The translations under genes were made by a program, and so were the position numbers. From a virus: 41,287 nucleotides of DNA. The stretch is from IMG/VR virus record IMGVR_UViG_3300044998_000448, positions 1 to 41,287 of that record; one strand, 5' to 3'. Positions 16,571-24,407 of the stretch are shown in pieces. Numbering within the stretch: position 1 is the first letter of the stretch; each line of letters begins with the position of its first letter. The notes beneath the pieces were generated by a model that saw nothing but the letters and a program-made list of their open reading frames with translations, searched no databases and was not told where the DNA came from.

Positions 16571-17137
16571 TTACTCATCTTTTAGCATTTTTTTATTTCT
16601 GGTTTTTTTCATATCATTAAATGGATATTTTTCATTTAATTCGCGAATACTGCTATTAAATTCTATTAGTAATTTTTCAAGTTTATCTTCATCTAATTGT
16701 GATAATTTCTCTAAAATTTTATTTATGTTTGCAAAAACAGCATTTAGATTAGATGAAATAGATAATTGTAATTTTTTTTCAAAATTAATAATTTGAACAA
16801 TATTTTTTATATCATCTAATAATTTTTTATACTTTTCCCCAATTACTTCCAGTATCTTATTCCAGAATCCATTAGCAATAAACAGGTCTAAATCAAAATC
16901 TTCTGATTCAATATCTATATCAGTAATCTCATCTATAATTGCAAGTATCATAGCCTTTTCAGCAAGCAAGTATTTTCTATATATTTCATCTTCATTATCA
17001 AAAAATGTTGAAAGATAAACATTAATAATTTTGATTTCTTGCTCAAATGTAAAATAAGGCTGAATCTTAAAGGAAATTTCTCCAACATGCAAAGTTATAG
17101 GATTAACTAATTTTAATTCTATCTTTTTCTTTTCCAT
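16571..17137 (-). CDS. Possible tail assembly chaperone, 188 aa
   Basis: The protein is helical, acidic in the middle and without cysteines. The start KIELKLVNPITLHVGEISFKI resembles the beta-hairpin opening of tail assembly chaperones, and IANGFWNKILEVIGE fits their helical core. It lies between the major tail protein and the tape measure, the classical place of the G/GT chaperones. I found no productive -1 frameshift: the overlapping -1 frame meets TGA at once. The function is a positional inference. It could equally be another tail accessory protein. Confidence 0.4.
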   Translation of the reverse strand: MEKKKIELKLVNPITLHVGEISFKIQPYFTFEQEIKIINVYLSTFFDNEDEIYRKYLLAEKAMILAIIDEITDIDIESEDFDLDLFIANGFWNKILEVIGEKYKKLLDDIKNIVQIINFEKKLQLSISSNLNAVFANINKILEKLSQLDEDKLEKLLIEFNSSIRELNEKYPFNDMKKTRNKKMLKDE

Positions 17138-17138
17138 T

Positions 17139-17588
17139 TTATTGACCTATCATCTTAAGGATTAATTCATTTTTTATAAAACCAAGCAAATAATATAATA
17201 TCATCAAAACAATAGATAAAATCCAGAAAAATTTAGATTTTAATACCCCCATAAGAATTTCAACCACATTAATCTTAACTGATTCATTAATATTTTGTAT
17301 GTTTCCCTTTAAATCTTTTACATCTGTTTCTGTTTTTCTGGTACTTTCAGATATATTATTAACTTGTGTTTCTATTTTAAAAAAAGCCATTTGGAAATCA
17401 TTCATCGTTTTTACAAGATTATCCATAACCAGAGTATTTTTATTGAATGCTTCTTCAAGTCTTGCTAGGACAAAACCATTTATGGACTGTTTTTTATCTA
17501 ATTCATTTATTTTTATGTCCATCTTATCTAACCTTTCTTCAAGGTTATTTACCTTTTTTTGTAAAATATCCAATGTAGTTTGCTCCAT
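17139..17588 (-). CDS. Coiled-coil protein with C-terminal membrane anchor (XhlA-like architecture)
   Basis: Residues about 1-105 are a heptad-patterned coiled coil (VNNLEERLDKMDIKINELDKK; TRKTETDVKDLKG). A hydrophobic helix at about 117-138 (FFWILSIVLMILYYLLG) follows, with a short basic or polar end. This layout is like XhlA haemolysin-type proteins that assist holins, but without sequence-level proof. AAAGGAG lies 6 bp before the ATG. It is the first gene after the major tail protein and hairpin and about 1.7 kb upstream of the LLH-like holin, so it could belong to the lysis system or anchor a tail component. Confidence 0.55.
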   Translation of the reverse strand: MEQTTLDILQKKVNNLEERLDKMDIKINELDKKQSINGFVLARLEEAFNKNTLVMDNLVKTMNDFQMAFFKIETQVNNISESTRKTETDVKDLKGNIQNINESVKINVVEILMGVLKSKFFWILSIVLMILYYLLGFIKNELILKMIGQ

Positions 17589-17619
17589 TAAGACTCCTTT
17601 CTACACGGCTTTACTCTGG

Positions 17620-17645
17620 GGGGGTACTATTATTATAGTACCCCC
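17620..17645 (-). promoter_or_regulatory. Strong hairpin downstream of the major tail protein gene
   Basis: An 11-bp perfect stem (GGGGGTACTAT 17620-17630 with ATAGTACCCCC 17635-17645) and 4-nt loop is very GC-rich for this genome. The minus-strand sequence after it is AGAGTAAAGCC, so no U-tract follows, although a T8 run precedes it. It is better explained as an RNA 3'-end stabiliser or processing site than as a terminator. Confidence 0.7.
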
Positions 17646-17663
17646 TTCCCCTAACAAAAAAAA

Positions 17664-18692
17664 TTATGCACCAACAATAACATTAACAGTGTCTGTCAGA
17701 GAACCAGTAGCAGGAGTATAGTAAGTAATCGTAATCAATGCGGTATCACCCTGATTTACGTTAGAAGAACTAGTTACAACACCACTACCATTAACTGTTA
17801 TTGTAGTACAACCACTAGTTTTTACAAAAGTAGAAAGATTGGTAATATTTGCATTAGCATAAACACCACCACGAATACCGAGTACATTAATCTGCTGTGA
17901 TTGAGGTCTTAATGCACGACTGAAAGTCAAGACACTGGGAATACCAGCAATAGCACTAACAGGAATACTGGTAGTAGTTGCAGGAATCCAAGAAGCCTTG
18001 AAATAATAATCTTTACCCGTCTGTGCATCCTTGCTGACCAAAGCAACACCACTCAACGATTGAGTAGACACCCCATTAGCACTCAAATTCAGAGTATAGT
18101 TACCAGCAATCTGATATGAAGGTACATCAATCTGCAAATAAGAAACAACAATGTTGTTACTATCTCTCACCTCTGCTGTCAAGATAAGTCTGACATTAGC
18201 GGGCGGAGTAGTCGCCTCAACCATTACTTCATCAGCATTTCCATTATAGGTATAGACAGCAGTTACCGATTGATTTCCACCACCAGAAACAGTAATCACA
18301 CTCCCCGAAACAGGAGTAACCATTTGGGAAGTCCCATTATCTAAAAATACAGTAACATCCCCAATTGCGGTTTTAGACAAAGTACCCACATTCGAAGTCA
18401 AACTAACTCTCTCGGTTTCAACAATCTGAATAGTCTTATTGAGAATTGAAGTACCAGCATTCAAAGCCAATACAGTCCGACTAAAAGTGGCTTCTTCAAT
18501 ATTAAACTCTGCTAATCTGTCGTGAAAATAAGTATAAAGCAATGGATTATTAATCCCACCCCTAACCTCTGTTTTCTGCATCGAAAGAGTAATTGAAGAA
18601 GTGATATTTGTTTTACCTACTGCAATAGCCTCATTTGTATTCGGATTAAGCAAAACAGCATTTGCCACACTAACTAAAAATTCATTTGCCAT
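17664..18692 (-). CDS. Major tail (tube) protein with C-terminal Ig-like domain
   Basis: Probable subunit of the tail tube, 342 aa. The N-terminal part (ANEFLVSVANAVLLNP, then ITSSITLSMQKTEVRGG and EEATFSRTVLALNAG) fits major tail proteins. Gly/Ser/Thr-rich strands follow, and the last ~80 residues (from SRALRPQSQQINVLG to TDTVNVIVGA) resemble a bacterial Ig-like (BIG-type) domain that would decorate the tube surface. The start is the ATG at 18692 with GGAG 9 bp upstream; an in-frame upstream extension to 18749 would overlap the previous gene. G+C content and hairpin placement fit a highly expressed gene. Position upstream of the tape measure supports the call. Confidence 0.72.
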   Translation of the reverse strand: MANEFLVSVANAVLLNPNTNEAIAVGKTNITSSITLSMQKTEVRGGINNPLLYTYFHDRLAEFNIEEATFSRTVLALNAGTSILNKTIQIVETERVSLTSNVGTLSKTAIGDVTVFLDNGTSQMVTPVSGSVITVSGGGNQSVTAVYTYNGNADEVMVEATTPPANVRLILTAEVRDSNNIVVSYLQIDVPSYQIAGNYTLNLSANGVSTQSLSGVALVSKDAQTGKDYYFKASWIPATTTSIPVSAIAGIPSVLTFSRALRPQSQQINVLGIRGGVYANANITNLSTFVKTSGCTTITVNGSGVVTSSSNVNQGDTALITITYYTPATGSLTDTVNVIVGA

Positions 18693-18705
18693 TTTTATAA
18701 ACTCC

Positions 18706-19485
18706 TTATTCTTTATTAAAATTAAACAAATCTTTTTGTTCACTAACAAAACTATCTTTCGGTATCAAAATATTTTCATACCTACCCGATAATTTTATAT
18801 TTGATAAGTAATGCTTGATAATCTCTTTTCCACTTTCAGATTTTATTTGTCCACTAATTTCTAGTGGCTTTATTTGATTGTATTCAAATACAAGCATTGC
18901 TCTTTGAAGAAGTTTTTTAAATTGATATAAAGTCAATTTAGATATTTCTTCTATGGATAATTTTGTCAAACAAACTAATGTAAAAATTTCATCCTCTAAT
19001 GTTATATCTTCATATTTTTTATTTGCTTCTACTAATATCTTTTCTAATTCTGGATTAAAAGACTCAATATATTCAACACTTAATCCATTTTGTAACAATA
19101 TAATTTCCCTCATTATATCAAAATCATATTCACTTAATTCTATATCGTTGATTTTAATATTAATTGATAAATTTTTATTTTCATCTTGAATATAATCAAA
19201 GGAAACTTTTTTTGTTTTCAAAATATGACATAAAAGTTTTTTTAAATCACTTTCAATACTATCCCTTATTCCATAACGAATTACTAAAAGTAAATATTTC
19301 AGATAAGACATTTTAAGAACTTCTTTATCTGATATAATGTTTTTGGGATATTGAAAAACACCATAAAAAACATCTATCATTTCTATATCAGATATTTTTA
19401 AAGGATAAAATTTTATTTCTTTATAAATTTGTGGATAACCAAAAATGTCATTTTCTTTCTTATAAATTTTATCTAAAATGTTCAT
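18706..19485 (-). CDS. Hypothetical tail-module protein, 259 aa
   Basis: I cannot assign a function. The opening (IFGYPQIYKEIKFYPLKISDIEMI) is a pattern seen in uncharacterised proteins of Firmicutes phage tail modules, some thought to be assembly chaperones. The rest is helical and charged, with LEKILVEANKKYEDITLEDEIF (interrupted by turns) near the middle. The ribosome site is weak (CAGGA). It lies directly upstream of the major tail protein, 13 bp apart, and three bases after the previous gene. A chaperone or completion role is inferred from position only. Confidence 0.45.
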   Translation of the reverse strand: MNILDKIYKKENDIFGYPQIYKEIKFYPLKISDIEMIDVFYGVFQYPKNIISDKEVLKMSYLKYLLLVIRYGIRDSIESDLKKLLCHILKTKKVSFDYIQDENKNLSINIKINDIELSEYDFDIMREIILLQNGLSVEYIESFNPELEKILVEANKKYEDITLEDEIFTLVCLTKLSIEEISKLTLYQFKKLLQRAMLVFEYNQIKPLEISGQIKSESGKEIIKHYLSNIKLSGRYENILIPKDSFVSEQKDLFNFNKE

Positions 19486-19488
19486 TTA

Positions 19489-20034
19489 TTATCCTGAAAT
19501 CCAGTTGCAGAAAATAAGTCCTTTCCCAATAAAAGGATTACTCCCTATTACTGTCATTTTGCATCTTGGATTTTTAGAAAAATCAAAGTATATTCTACCC
19601 AACCCTTCTGTTATCTCTGCCCCATTAAGAACTCTTATAATTTCTTCGGCAATCATATTATCTCTTTGTCTATAATTTGATAATTGATTTACTTGAAAAT
19701 GAGGAAGTATTTCTACACCAATAGATATATTACCATAAACTGTATTAGAGGGAATCATCTCCACAATAGAAATTCGTAATTGGGTAGTCATTTCTACCCA
19801 ACCATCACTCATTCCTGTTGTCATAAATACCCTAGCATCTTCTTGCTTCATCACACCATCATAAATCATCTTACCTTTTTCTATTTTAGAAAGATTAGGA
19901 TATTTATTCTTATCCCAAGCATCGGGGGTATCATATTTCAATAATCTCCAAACATCCTCTGAATTATCTAAAAGATAAGAAACAACAGAATAGGGAATAT
20001 TAGAAAATTCCTTGAAAGTATTATATGTTGTCAT
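19489..20034 (-). CDS. Putative tail terminator / tail completion protein
   Basis: A 181-aa protein with mixed alpha/beta character. The N-terminal helices carry SEDVWRLLKYDTPDAWDK. The central MTTQLRISIVEMIPSNTVYGNISIGVEIL and later DNMIAEEIIRVLNGAEI resemble the strand-helix pattern of tail terminators, which cap the tube and join it to the head. AGGGAG lies 4 bp before the ATG. It overlaps the preceding gene by 14 bp, indicating coupled translation. It sits two genes before the major tail protein, the usual place for this role. Sequence recognition is moderate. Confidence 0.5.
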   Translation of the reverse strand: MTTYNTFKEFSNIPYSVVSYLLDNSEDVWRLLKYDTPDAWDKNKYPNLSKIEKGKMIYDGVMKQEDARVFMTTGMSDGWVEMTTQLRISIVEMIPSNTVYGNISIGVEILPHFQVNQLSNYRQRDNMIAEEIIRVLNGAEITEGLGRIYFDFSKNPRCKMTVIGSNPFIGKGLIFCNWISG

Positions 20035-20974
20035 TATACTCCCTAAAATGATATTTTAATATCTTTTCAATTTCTTTTGTTCTCAAATCTAAATCTTCAA
20101 GTTTTTGAAGAATTACATCTAATCTATTATCGGGTTTTGGTAATTCTGGTTTTTGGGGTTGTGGTGGGGGTGGATTTTCAGGTGGGTTAGGAATAACAAC
20201 ATCTTTTTTACCTTTGTATATTGCACCCGTATCAGCAACCATTTGTTCAATTGTGCCATTATACATCATAACTACATATTTTTCCATATTAGATTCGGGT
20301 TGATATAAAGCAAAGTGCTTCATTGTAAGCCTTGTTCTCTTATCACTCCACAAAGGATTATCTTTAAAATTTGTATTTTTAGCAATTTCAAAAACATCTT
20401 TTAAGGAAGTCAATGTACCTTGTGTATTAGAATAAGACACCATCATATCTCCACGATTATTTAAGAAATTAATCATAGAAGGAAAATTTTTTACAAAACT
20501 TTCATAAGTGCTTATACCCAACACAAAAGGATTAAAATACTTTTCTCTAATCAATTGAATTGTTCTTTTATAAATATCTTCAATAACAAAACTAGTCCAT
20601 GTATCCGTAGCCAATTGACTTACACTTGAATCACTAAATATAAAATTTACAAAACCAAGTGCTTTATATCGAAAATTATTCAACATAACTTTAAATATTG
20701 GATGATTTACACCAGCAAGTTTGGTGACATCATACATGGTATATTGATTTTCTAAAAACTTTGATACGGGCAAGGGAAGGCTAACACCTACCAATAATCC
20801 CATATTATATGCTTTATCTACCATATCTGCAAAAATTTTTGGATTGATTAAATCTGAAAAGAAATCTCTCGTGGAAGAGAAATTAGCAAGTTTTATTTCT
20901 ATAAAATCAAAGTCTTTAAATTTTTCAATATTCTGAATATCTTTTTCACTAATTCTTATTCCTATTGCATTCAT
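20021..20974 (-). CDS. Putative TIM-barrel (GH25-like) protein with proline linker and coiled coil
   Basis: A 317-aa protein of three parts. Residues 1 to about 250 show alternating strands and helices like a GH25-type barrel: GIRISEKDI, FDFIEIKLANFSS, then KAYNMGLLVGVSLPLP, GFVNFIFSD and FVLGISTYESF. The acidic D-x-E catalytic motif of true GH25 lysozymes is not seen. Residues about 262-282 are proline-rich (NPPENPPPPQPQKPELPKP), and the last 35 form a short coiled coil (LDVILQKLEDLDLRTKEI), fit for trimerisation. It lies among connector genes, not beside the lysin. A carbohydrate-binding virion protein is my best guess; the fold assignment is inference. Confidence 0.45.
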   Translation of the reverse strand: MNAIGIRISEKDIQNIEKFKDFDFIEIKLANFSSTRDFFSDLINPKIFADMVDKAYNMGLLVGVSLPLPVSKFLENQYTMYDVTKLAGVNHPIFKVMLNNFRYKALGFVNFIFSDSSVSQLATDTWTSFVIEDIYKRTIQLIREKYFNPFVLGISTYESFVKNFPSMINFLNNRGDMMVSYSNTQGTLTSLKDVFEIAKNTNFKDNPLWSDKRTRLTMKHFALYQPESNMEKYVVMMYNGTIEQMVADTGAIYKGKKDVVIPNPPENPPPPQPQKPELPKPDNRLDVILQKLEDLDLRTKEIEKILKYHFREYNDNI

Positions 20975-21310
20975 CTATTCCTCTACTTTCCACATCCATT
21001 CTGTATCTATTAGAAATTCTAAATCAAAATCTTTATTGTCTTTACTAATTATAATTGGTTGATAATCTATTTCAATTTCAAGATTAAGAGAATCTTGTAA
21101 CTCTAAATTTGCTTTTTTTAATTCTTCTTCTTTTTGCAAATCATATTTATTGATAACTTCATTCTTAATTTCATTAAAAGATTTTATTTTTTCTTCAATA
21201 TCAATATATAAATTTTTCAATTTAATTAAATCAATCATTTTTAAATTTAATTTTCTTATTTTTTCAGTATGTTTCAACATTGAAAAAATTTGTACATATT
21301 TGATTTTCAT
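20975..21310 (-). CDS. Hypothetical protein, 111 aa, helical (possibly DUF1617-like)
   Basis: The product is almost entirely helical and lysine/glutamate-rich: residues about 10-80 look like a coiled coil (TEKIRKLNLKMIDLIKLKN; EELKKANLELQDSLN), followed by a short beta-rich end with FLIDTEWMWKVEE. The size and pattern recall DUF1617-like proteins of phage structural modules, but I am not sure. CGGAG precedes the ATG by 7 bp. It lies between the LamG-type fibre genes and the barrel-like protein. No enzymatic motif. Confidence 0.5.
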   Translation of the reverse strand: MKIKYVQIFSMLKHTEKIRKLNLKMIDLIKLKNLYIDIEEKIKSFNEIKNEVINKYDLQKEEELKKANLELQDSLNLEIEIDYQPIIISKDNKDFDLEFLIDTEWMWKVEE

Positions 21311-21331
21311 TTTTTCTCCGATTGTAATAAT

Positions 21332-21523
21332 TTATCTTCCAAAATAAACTTTTGTATTATAATAATAATCATATAATTCGTTGCTATCACCGCTTCCACA
21401 CATAAAAGCAGTTGCTACATTTTCCTGTAAGTAATATGTTCCTACCGCACCTGCATCCCGCAAGGTTTTGAAATTGACTGTGCTGTGCGATTCGTTGAAC
21501 AATAAACCTGTTAGATTAGCCAT
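21332..21523 (-). CDS. 63-aa mini-protein homologous to the C-terminus of the adjacent LamG fibre
   Basis: Residues about 17-62 align with the last ~46 residues of the fibre ending at 21526. Shared positions include NF, the stretch AGxxGTYYL, a GS turn, and YYNxTKxYF near the end. At the DNA level the two are clearly diverged, so this is not a recent copy. It has its own ATG with GGGAG 6 bp upstream, located inside the last codons of the fibre gene, so translation is likely. It could be a remnant of C-terminal exchange, a separate subunit completing the LamG fold, or an alternative tip left by recombination. Confidence 0.6.
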   Translation of the reverse strand: MANLTGLLFNESHSTVNFKTLRDAGAVGTYYLQENVATAFMCGSGDSNELYDYYYNTKVYFGR

Positions 21524-21525
21524 TA

Positions 21526-24396
21526 TTAACTCCCAGAAATAAAATATGCTTTTGTCATGTTATAGTAATTAAGCATCATTTCTTCTTTGTTTGAACCTGA
21601 AAACCAAGCCACAGGAATTATGCCGTCCAGATAATATGTACCGCCTGAACCCGCTCTACCTAGTTCAAAGTTACCCGCACCTGCTCGCATACCAGAAAAA
21701 GATGCTAATCCGTGATTATAGAAAGTACCATCTAAAAACAATTGAGCCAAGAAGTTGGTACTACTCGCCAGACCATAACGAATGCCTACACAATGCCATC
21801 CGCTTACTGAATTTACTTGTGTGAAAACACGGTAGGTGTTTCCAGTGTCAAATGCACCAAACTCGAAATAACCATTTGCTCCGCCAGAGTAATTGTACAA
21901 TAAATTCCACATCATTGTTGTTGTACCTGCACGGCATATCCCATGAGACCGTGTAGGAGAGTCAAGCCTCACCCAAGCACAAAACGCAATCCAGTTGTTT
22001 ACTTCCAGTCCTGCATTGAGTGTCCGATAAAAGTAATCAGTACTACCATTTAGAGAAATCTCATAAGACAAGTTACCAGAGGGCAGAAATGTTAAAAGTT
22101 CCTGTGTACCGCCAACTCCGGTCATTGGAATTGCATTAGGACTTATGTCTAGTACATCATAATAAGATTGGTTAACAAATCCACCATGAGTAAACCAACA
22201 CGCTCGAATACCACCAAAAGTCAATGGCATCATAAAAGCCATATTACCTGTAATGTCAGTTGCACCACCACCAGCCTGACGAATTTGTAAGGTATCCCAG
22301 CGGTTGAACAAACTAATATGATTTGGAAAATTTATAGCAAGGTTGGTGGATATGAGTTGTAAAGCATAATTGGTTGTAGAAAGTGCACCATTGTTGGATA
22401 AACTCAACCCGCCACTTGTTATCTGTACCGAATTTCTAAATTCGGATTTCCCTTCTACCCATAAATTTCCATGAGGAAGTCCAGTAACATCAGAATTTCC
22501 GACTCGTAATCCGCTATTTAATCCAATTCTTCTTATAGATGATGTAACATAAGCATAAAACAAAGGATATGTGTTAACTTGGATATTAAAAGATGAAAAA
22601 CCGCCACCGTCATACATGAAAATATGACCAAACTCATTACCTATATCATCAACCCAAGTTAGTTTGTTGGCTATGAGTAAGCCTTGTTTAATCTTTATTC
22701 CTTCAGAATCTATATAAACATTCCCCCCACCAGCATACAACTTTCCATCGCTTCCGAAGTATGCCTGCCTGACATTCGCATTGAGACCATACAAACCACT
22801 TCTATCAAGCCACAATCCAGTTCCGGCAGTTGAAGAAGTCGGCGGTGGGTTGCCGATTGCGATTGCACTATTTGTACCATTTAAAAGCAATTTATTTTGA
22901 ATAATTGCACTTCCAGTAGTTGTTAATTGAATAACATTTTGATTTGTTGAACTATATAATACCAATCCATCGGTACTATTATATTCAATTCTGGCACTAT
23001 TAAAAGAAGAACCAAACCAAAAATTACCGACACTGTTAAAGTTCCCACGCAAATTATTTCCGCTATAGAAAGAAATTCCACTAACTGGTGCAATTTGAAT
23101 TCTGTTATTGGTCATACTATTTCCAATAATAACAGAACCCGTTGTAGTCCATCTTCCAAGTACACTTCCACTATTAAAAATAGTCATTCCAATATTTGAA
23201 TCAATTTGAATATATGGTCTATTTGTGTTTGTAGAACCAATAATCACTGAGCCTGTTTTAGTCCACTGTCCCAAAATTTCCGCCGAACTAGCACCCCTTA
23301 CAATCCTAAAACCATTTGTAGTATCCATTGAAAGCCATGTTTCACCATCATCGTACTTTCCAAAGGCTACCCCATAAGTTTCCGAACCATATCCATAAAC
23401 ATTTTGAAGATTACCAATTGCCCATAAAGGCTTTAAATCATTATAAGTATTAGAATTTCTCACATAACCTGTAATGCCACCGCCAATAACTTCACTTCCA
23501 GTAAAACGATTCAAGGAATGAATATCTATTAATGCTTTTTGAGTATTTACTAGACTATCCCCAGCCAACCAGTTATTAGCACCAGAACCGTCTAAATTCC
23601 TTGTAACAGTATAAACATAACTCCCAGATGTACCGCTAGAACCGCTAGTAATCCTCATCCATTCAACCTGATTATTTCCTTCCATGTAGATTGTATCACC
23701 GTTAAATAAATTATTATATTTTACAGTAATACTGCTACCAGAAGCAGATAAATCTTGGGTAAGAATATTAGAAGGTGCTACAAGTATTCTGCCACCTATT
23801 GTAGCAATTGTATTTTGAGCAACCAAAGTTTCTGCCCAAATTTCAGCAACATGAAGGGATAAATATTTTTTTGTAATATCCCCGATATTTGTAAAATAGT
23901 TTAAGTTTGGTAAAATTTCATCCGTATCAGTAACAATGTTTGCACAAGGGCTAATGATTACATTATTTAGCGTTTTAATGTTTAAATCCGATAAAGCGTT
24001 TACCCCTAAACTAGCATAATTATTAGCGTCATACAATATTTTAAATTGCAAATTAGGACTACCCGATACTTCAAGAGAATGAGTATCTGGCATTATTGGG
24101 CTATTAACACCCAACTGTCTTATTCTTATTTTCCCAGAAGTATCGGTTTTTAATATTTTAGAATTAACCTGCGGGTCAGAAGAAGCATCTATCTGATGTG
24201 TATGACTTCCGCTACTCGAATTAGTTGTATCAACTGTTAATGTGGCTGGGGTTACTAAATTTACAACACTCCCTGTTACACTAATACTATTTCCTTGACC
24301 TATATTAATTTGAGAAGCAGAGGAATTTACATACAATCCGCTTCCAGTTATTTCAATTAGGGGTAACTGCCTTTTATGTAATCGAATTGTAGCCAT
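21526..24396 (-). CDS. Large fibre protein with C-terminal LamG (concanavalin-like) domain
   Basis: A 956-aa probable virion fibre. Residues 1-130 are beta-rich with SSSGSHTHQIDASSDPQ and KTDTSGKIRIRQLGV. Residues about 180-300 contain the fibre-type stretch YVYTVTRNLDGSGANNW. Residues about 370-560 hold repeats of WTKTGSVIIG / WTTTGSVIIG / TTTGSAIIQ type, fitting a beta-helical shaft. The last ~200 residues form a LamG-like domain (VNNWIAFCAWVRLD, GWHCVGIRYG, QLFLDGTFYNHG, GTYYLDGIIPVAWFSG), expected to bind carbohydrate. GGAGGT precedes the ATG by 4 bp. It lies between connector and tail-tube genes, which suggests a neck or head-tail fibre. Local G+C rises in its second half. Confidence 0.7.
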   Translation of the reverse strand: MATIRLHKRQLPLIEITGSGLYVNSSASQINIGQGNSISVTGSVVNLVTPATLTVDTTNSSSGSHTHQIDASSDPQVNSKILKTDTSGKIRIRQLGVNSPIMPDTHSLEVSGSPNLQFKILYDANNYASLGVNALSDLNIKTLNNVIISPCANIVTDTDEILPNLNYFTNIGDITKKYLSLHVAEIWAETLVAQNTIATIGGRILVAPSNILTQDLSASGSSITVKYNNLFNGDTIYMEGNNQVEWMRITSGSSGTSGSYVYTVTRNLDGSGANNWLAGDSLVNTQKALIDIHSLNRFTGSEVIGGGITGYVRNSNTYNDLKPLWAIGNLQNVYGYGSETYGVAFGKYDDGETWLSMDTTNGFRIVRGASSAEILGQWTKTGSVIIGSTNTNRPYIQIDSNIGMTIFNSGSVLGRWTTTGSVIIGNSMTNNRIQIAPVSGISFYSGNNLRGNFNSVGNFWFGSSFNSARIEYNSTDGLVLYSSTNQNVIQLTTTGSAIIQNKLLLNGTNSAIAIGNPPPTSSTAGTGLWLDRSGLYGLNANVRQAYFGSDGKLYAGGGNVYIDSEGIKIKQGLLIANKLTWVDDIGNEFGHIFMYDGGGFSSFNIQVNTYPLFYAYVTSSIRRIGLNSGLRVGNSDVTGLPHGNLWVEGKSEFRNSVQITSGGLSLSNNGALSTTNYALQLISTNLAINFPNHISLFNRWDTLQIRQAGGGATDITGNMAFMMPLTFGGIRACWFTHGGFVNQSYYDVLDISPNAIPMTGVGGTQELLTFLPSGNLSYEISLNGSTDYFYRTLNAGLEVNNWIAFCAWVRLDSPTRSHGICRAGTTTMMWNLLYNYSGGANGYFEFGAFDTGNTYRVFTQVNSVSGWHCVGIRYGLASSTNFLAQLFLDGTFYNHGLASFSGMRAGAGNFELGRAGSGGTYYLDGIIPVAWFSGSNKEEMMLNYYNMTKAYFISGS

Positions 24397-24407
24397 TTAA
24401 CCTCCAT

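Noticed and set aside
16568-16640. Possible -1 ribosomal frameshift joining the chaperone-like gene to the zinc-ribbon gene (A-rich slippery runs)
   Set aside because: In the -1 frame a TGA at 16577-16575 stops reading before the second gene, so no fusion would form.
21332-24396. Diversity-generating retroelement acting on the fibre C-terminus
   Set aside because: No reverse transcriptase is present in the window, and the similar segments differ at all codon types rather than only at template adenines.
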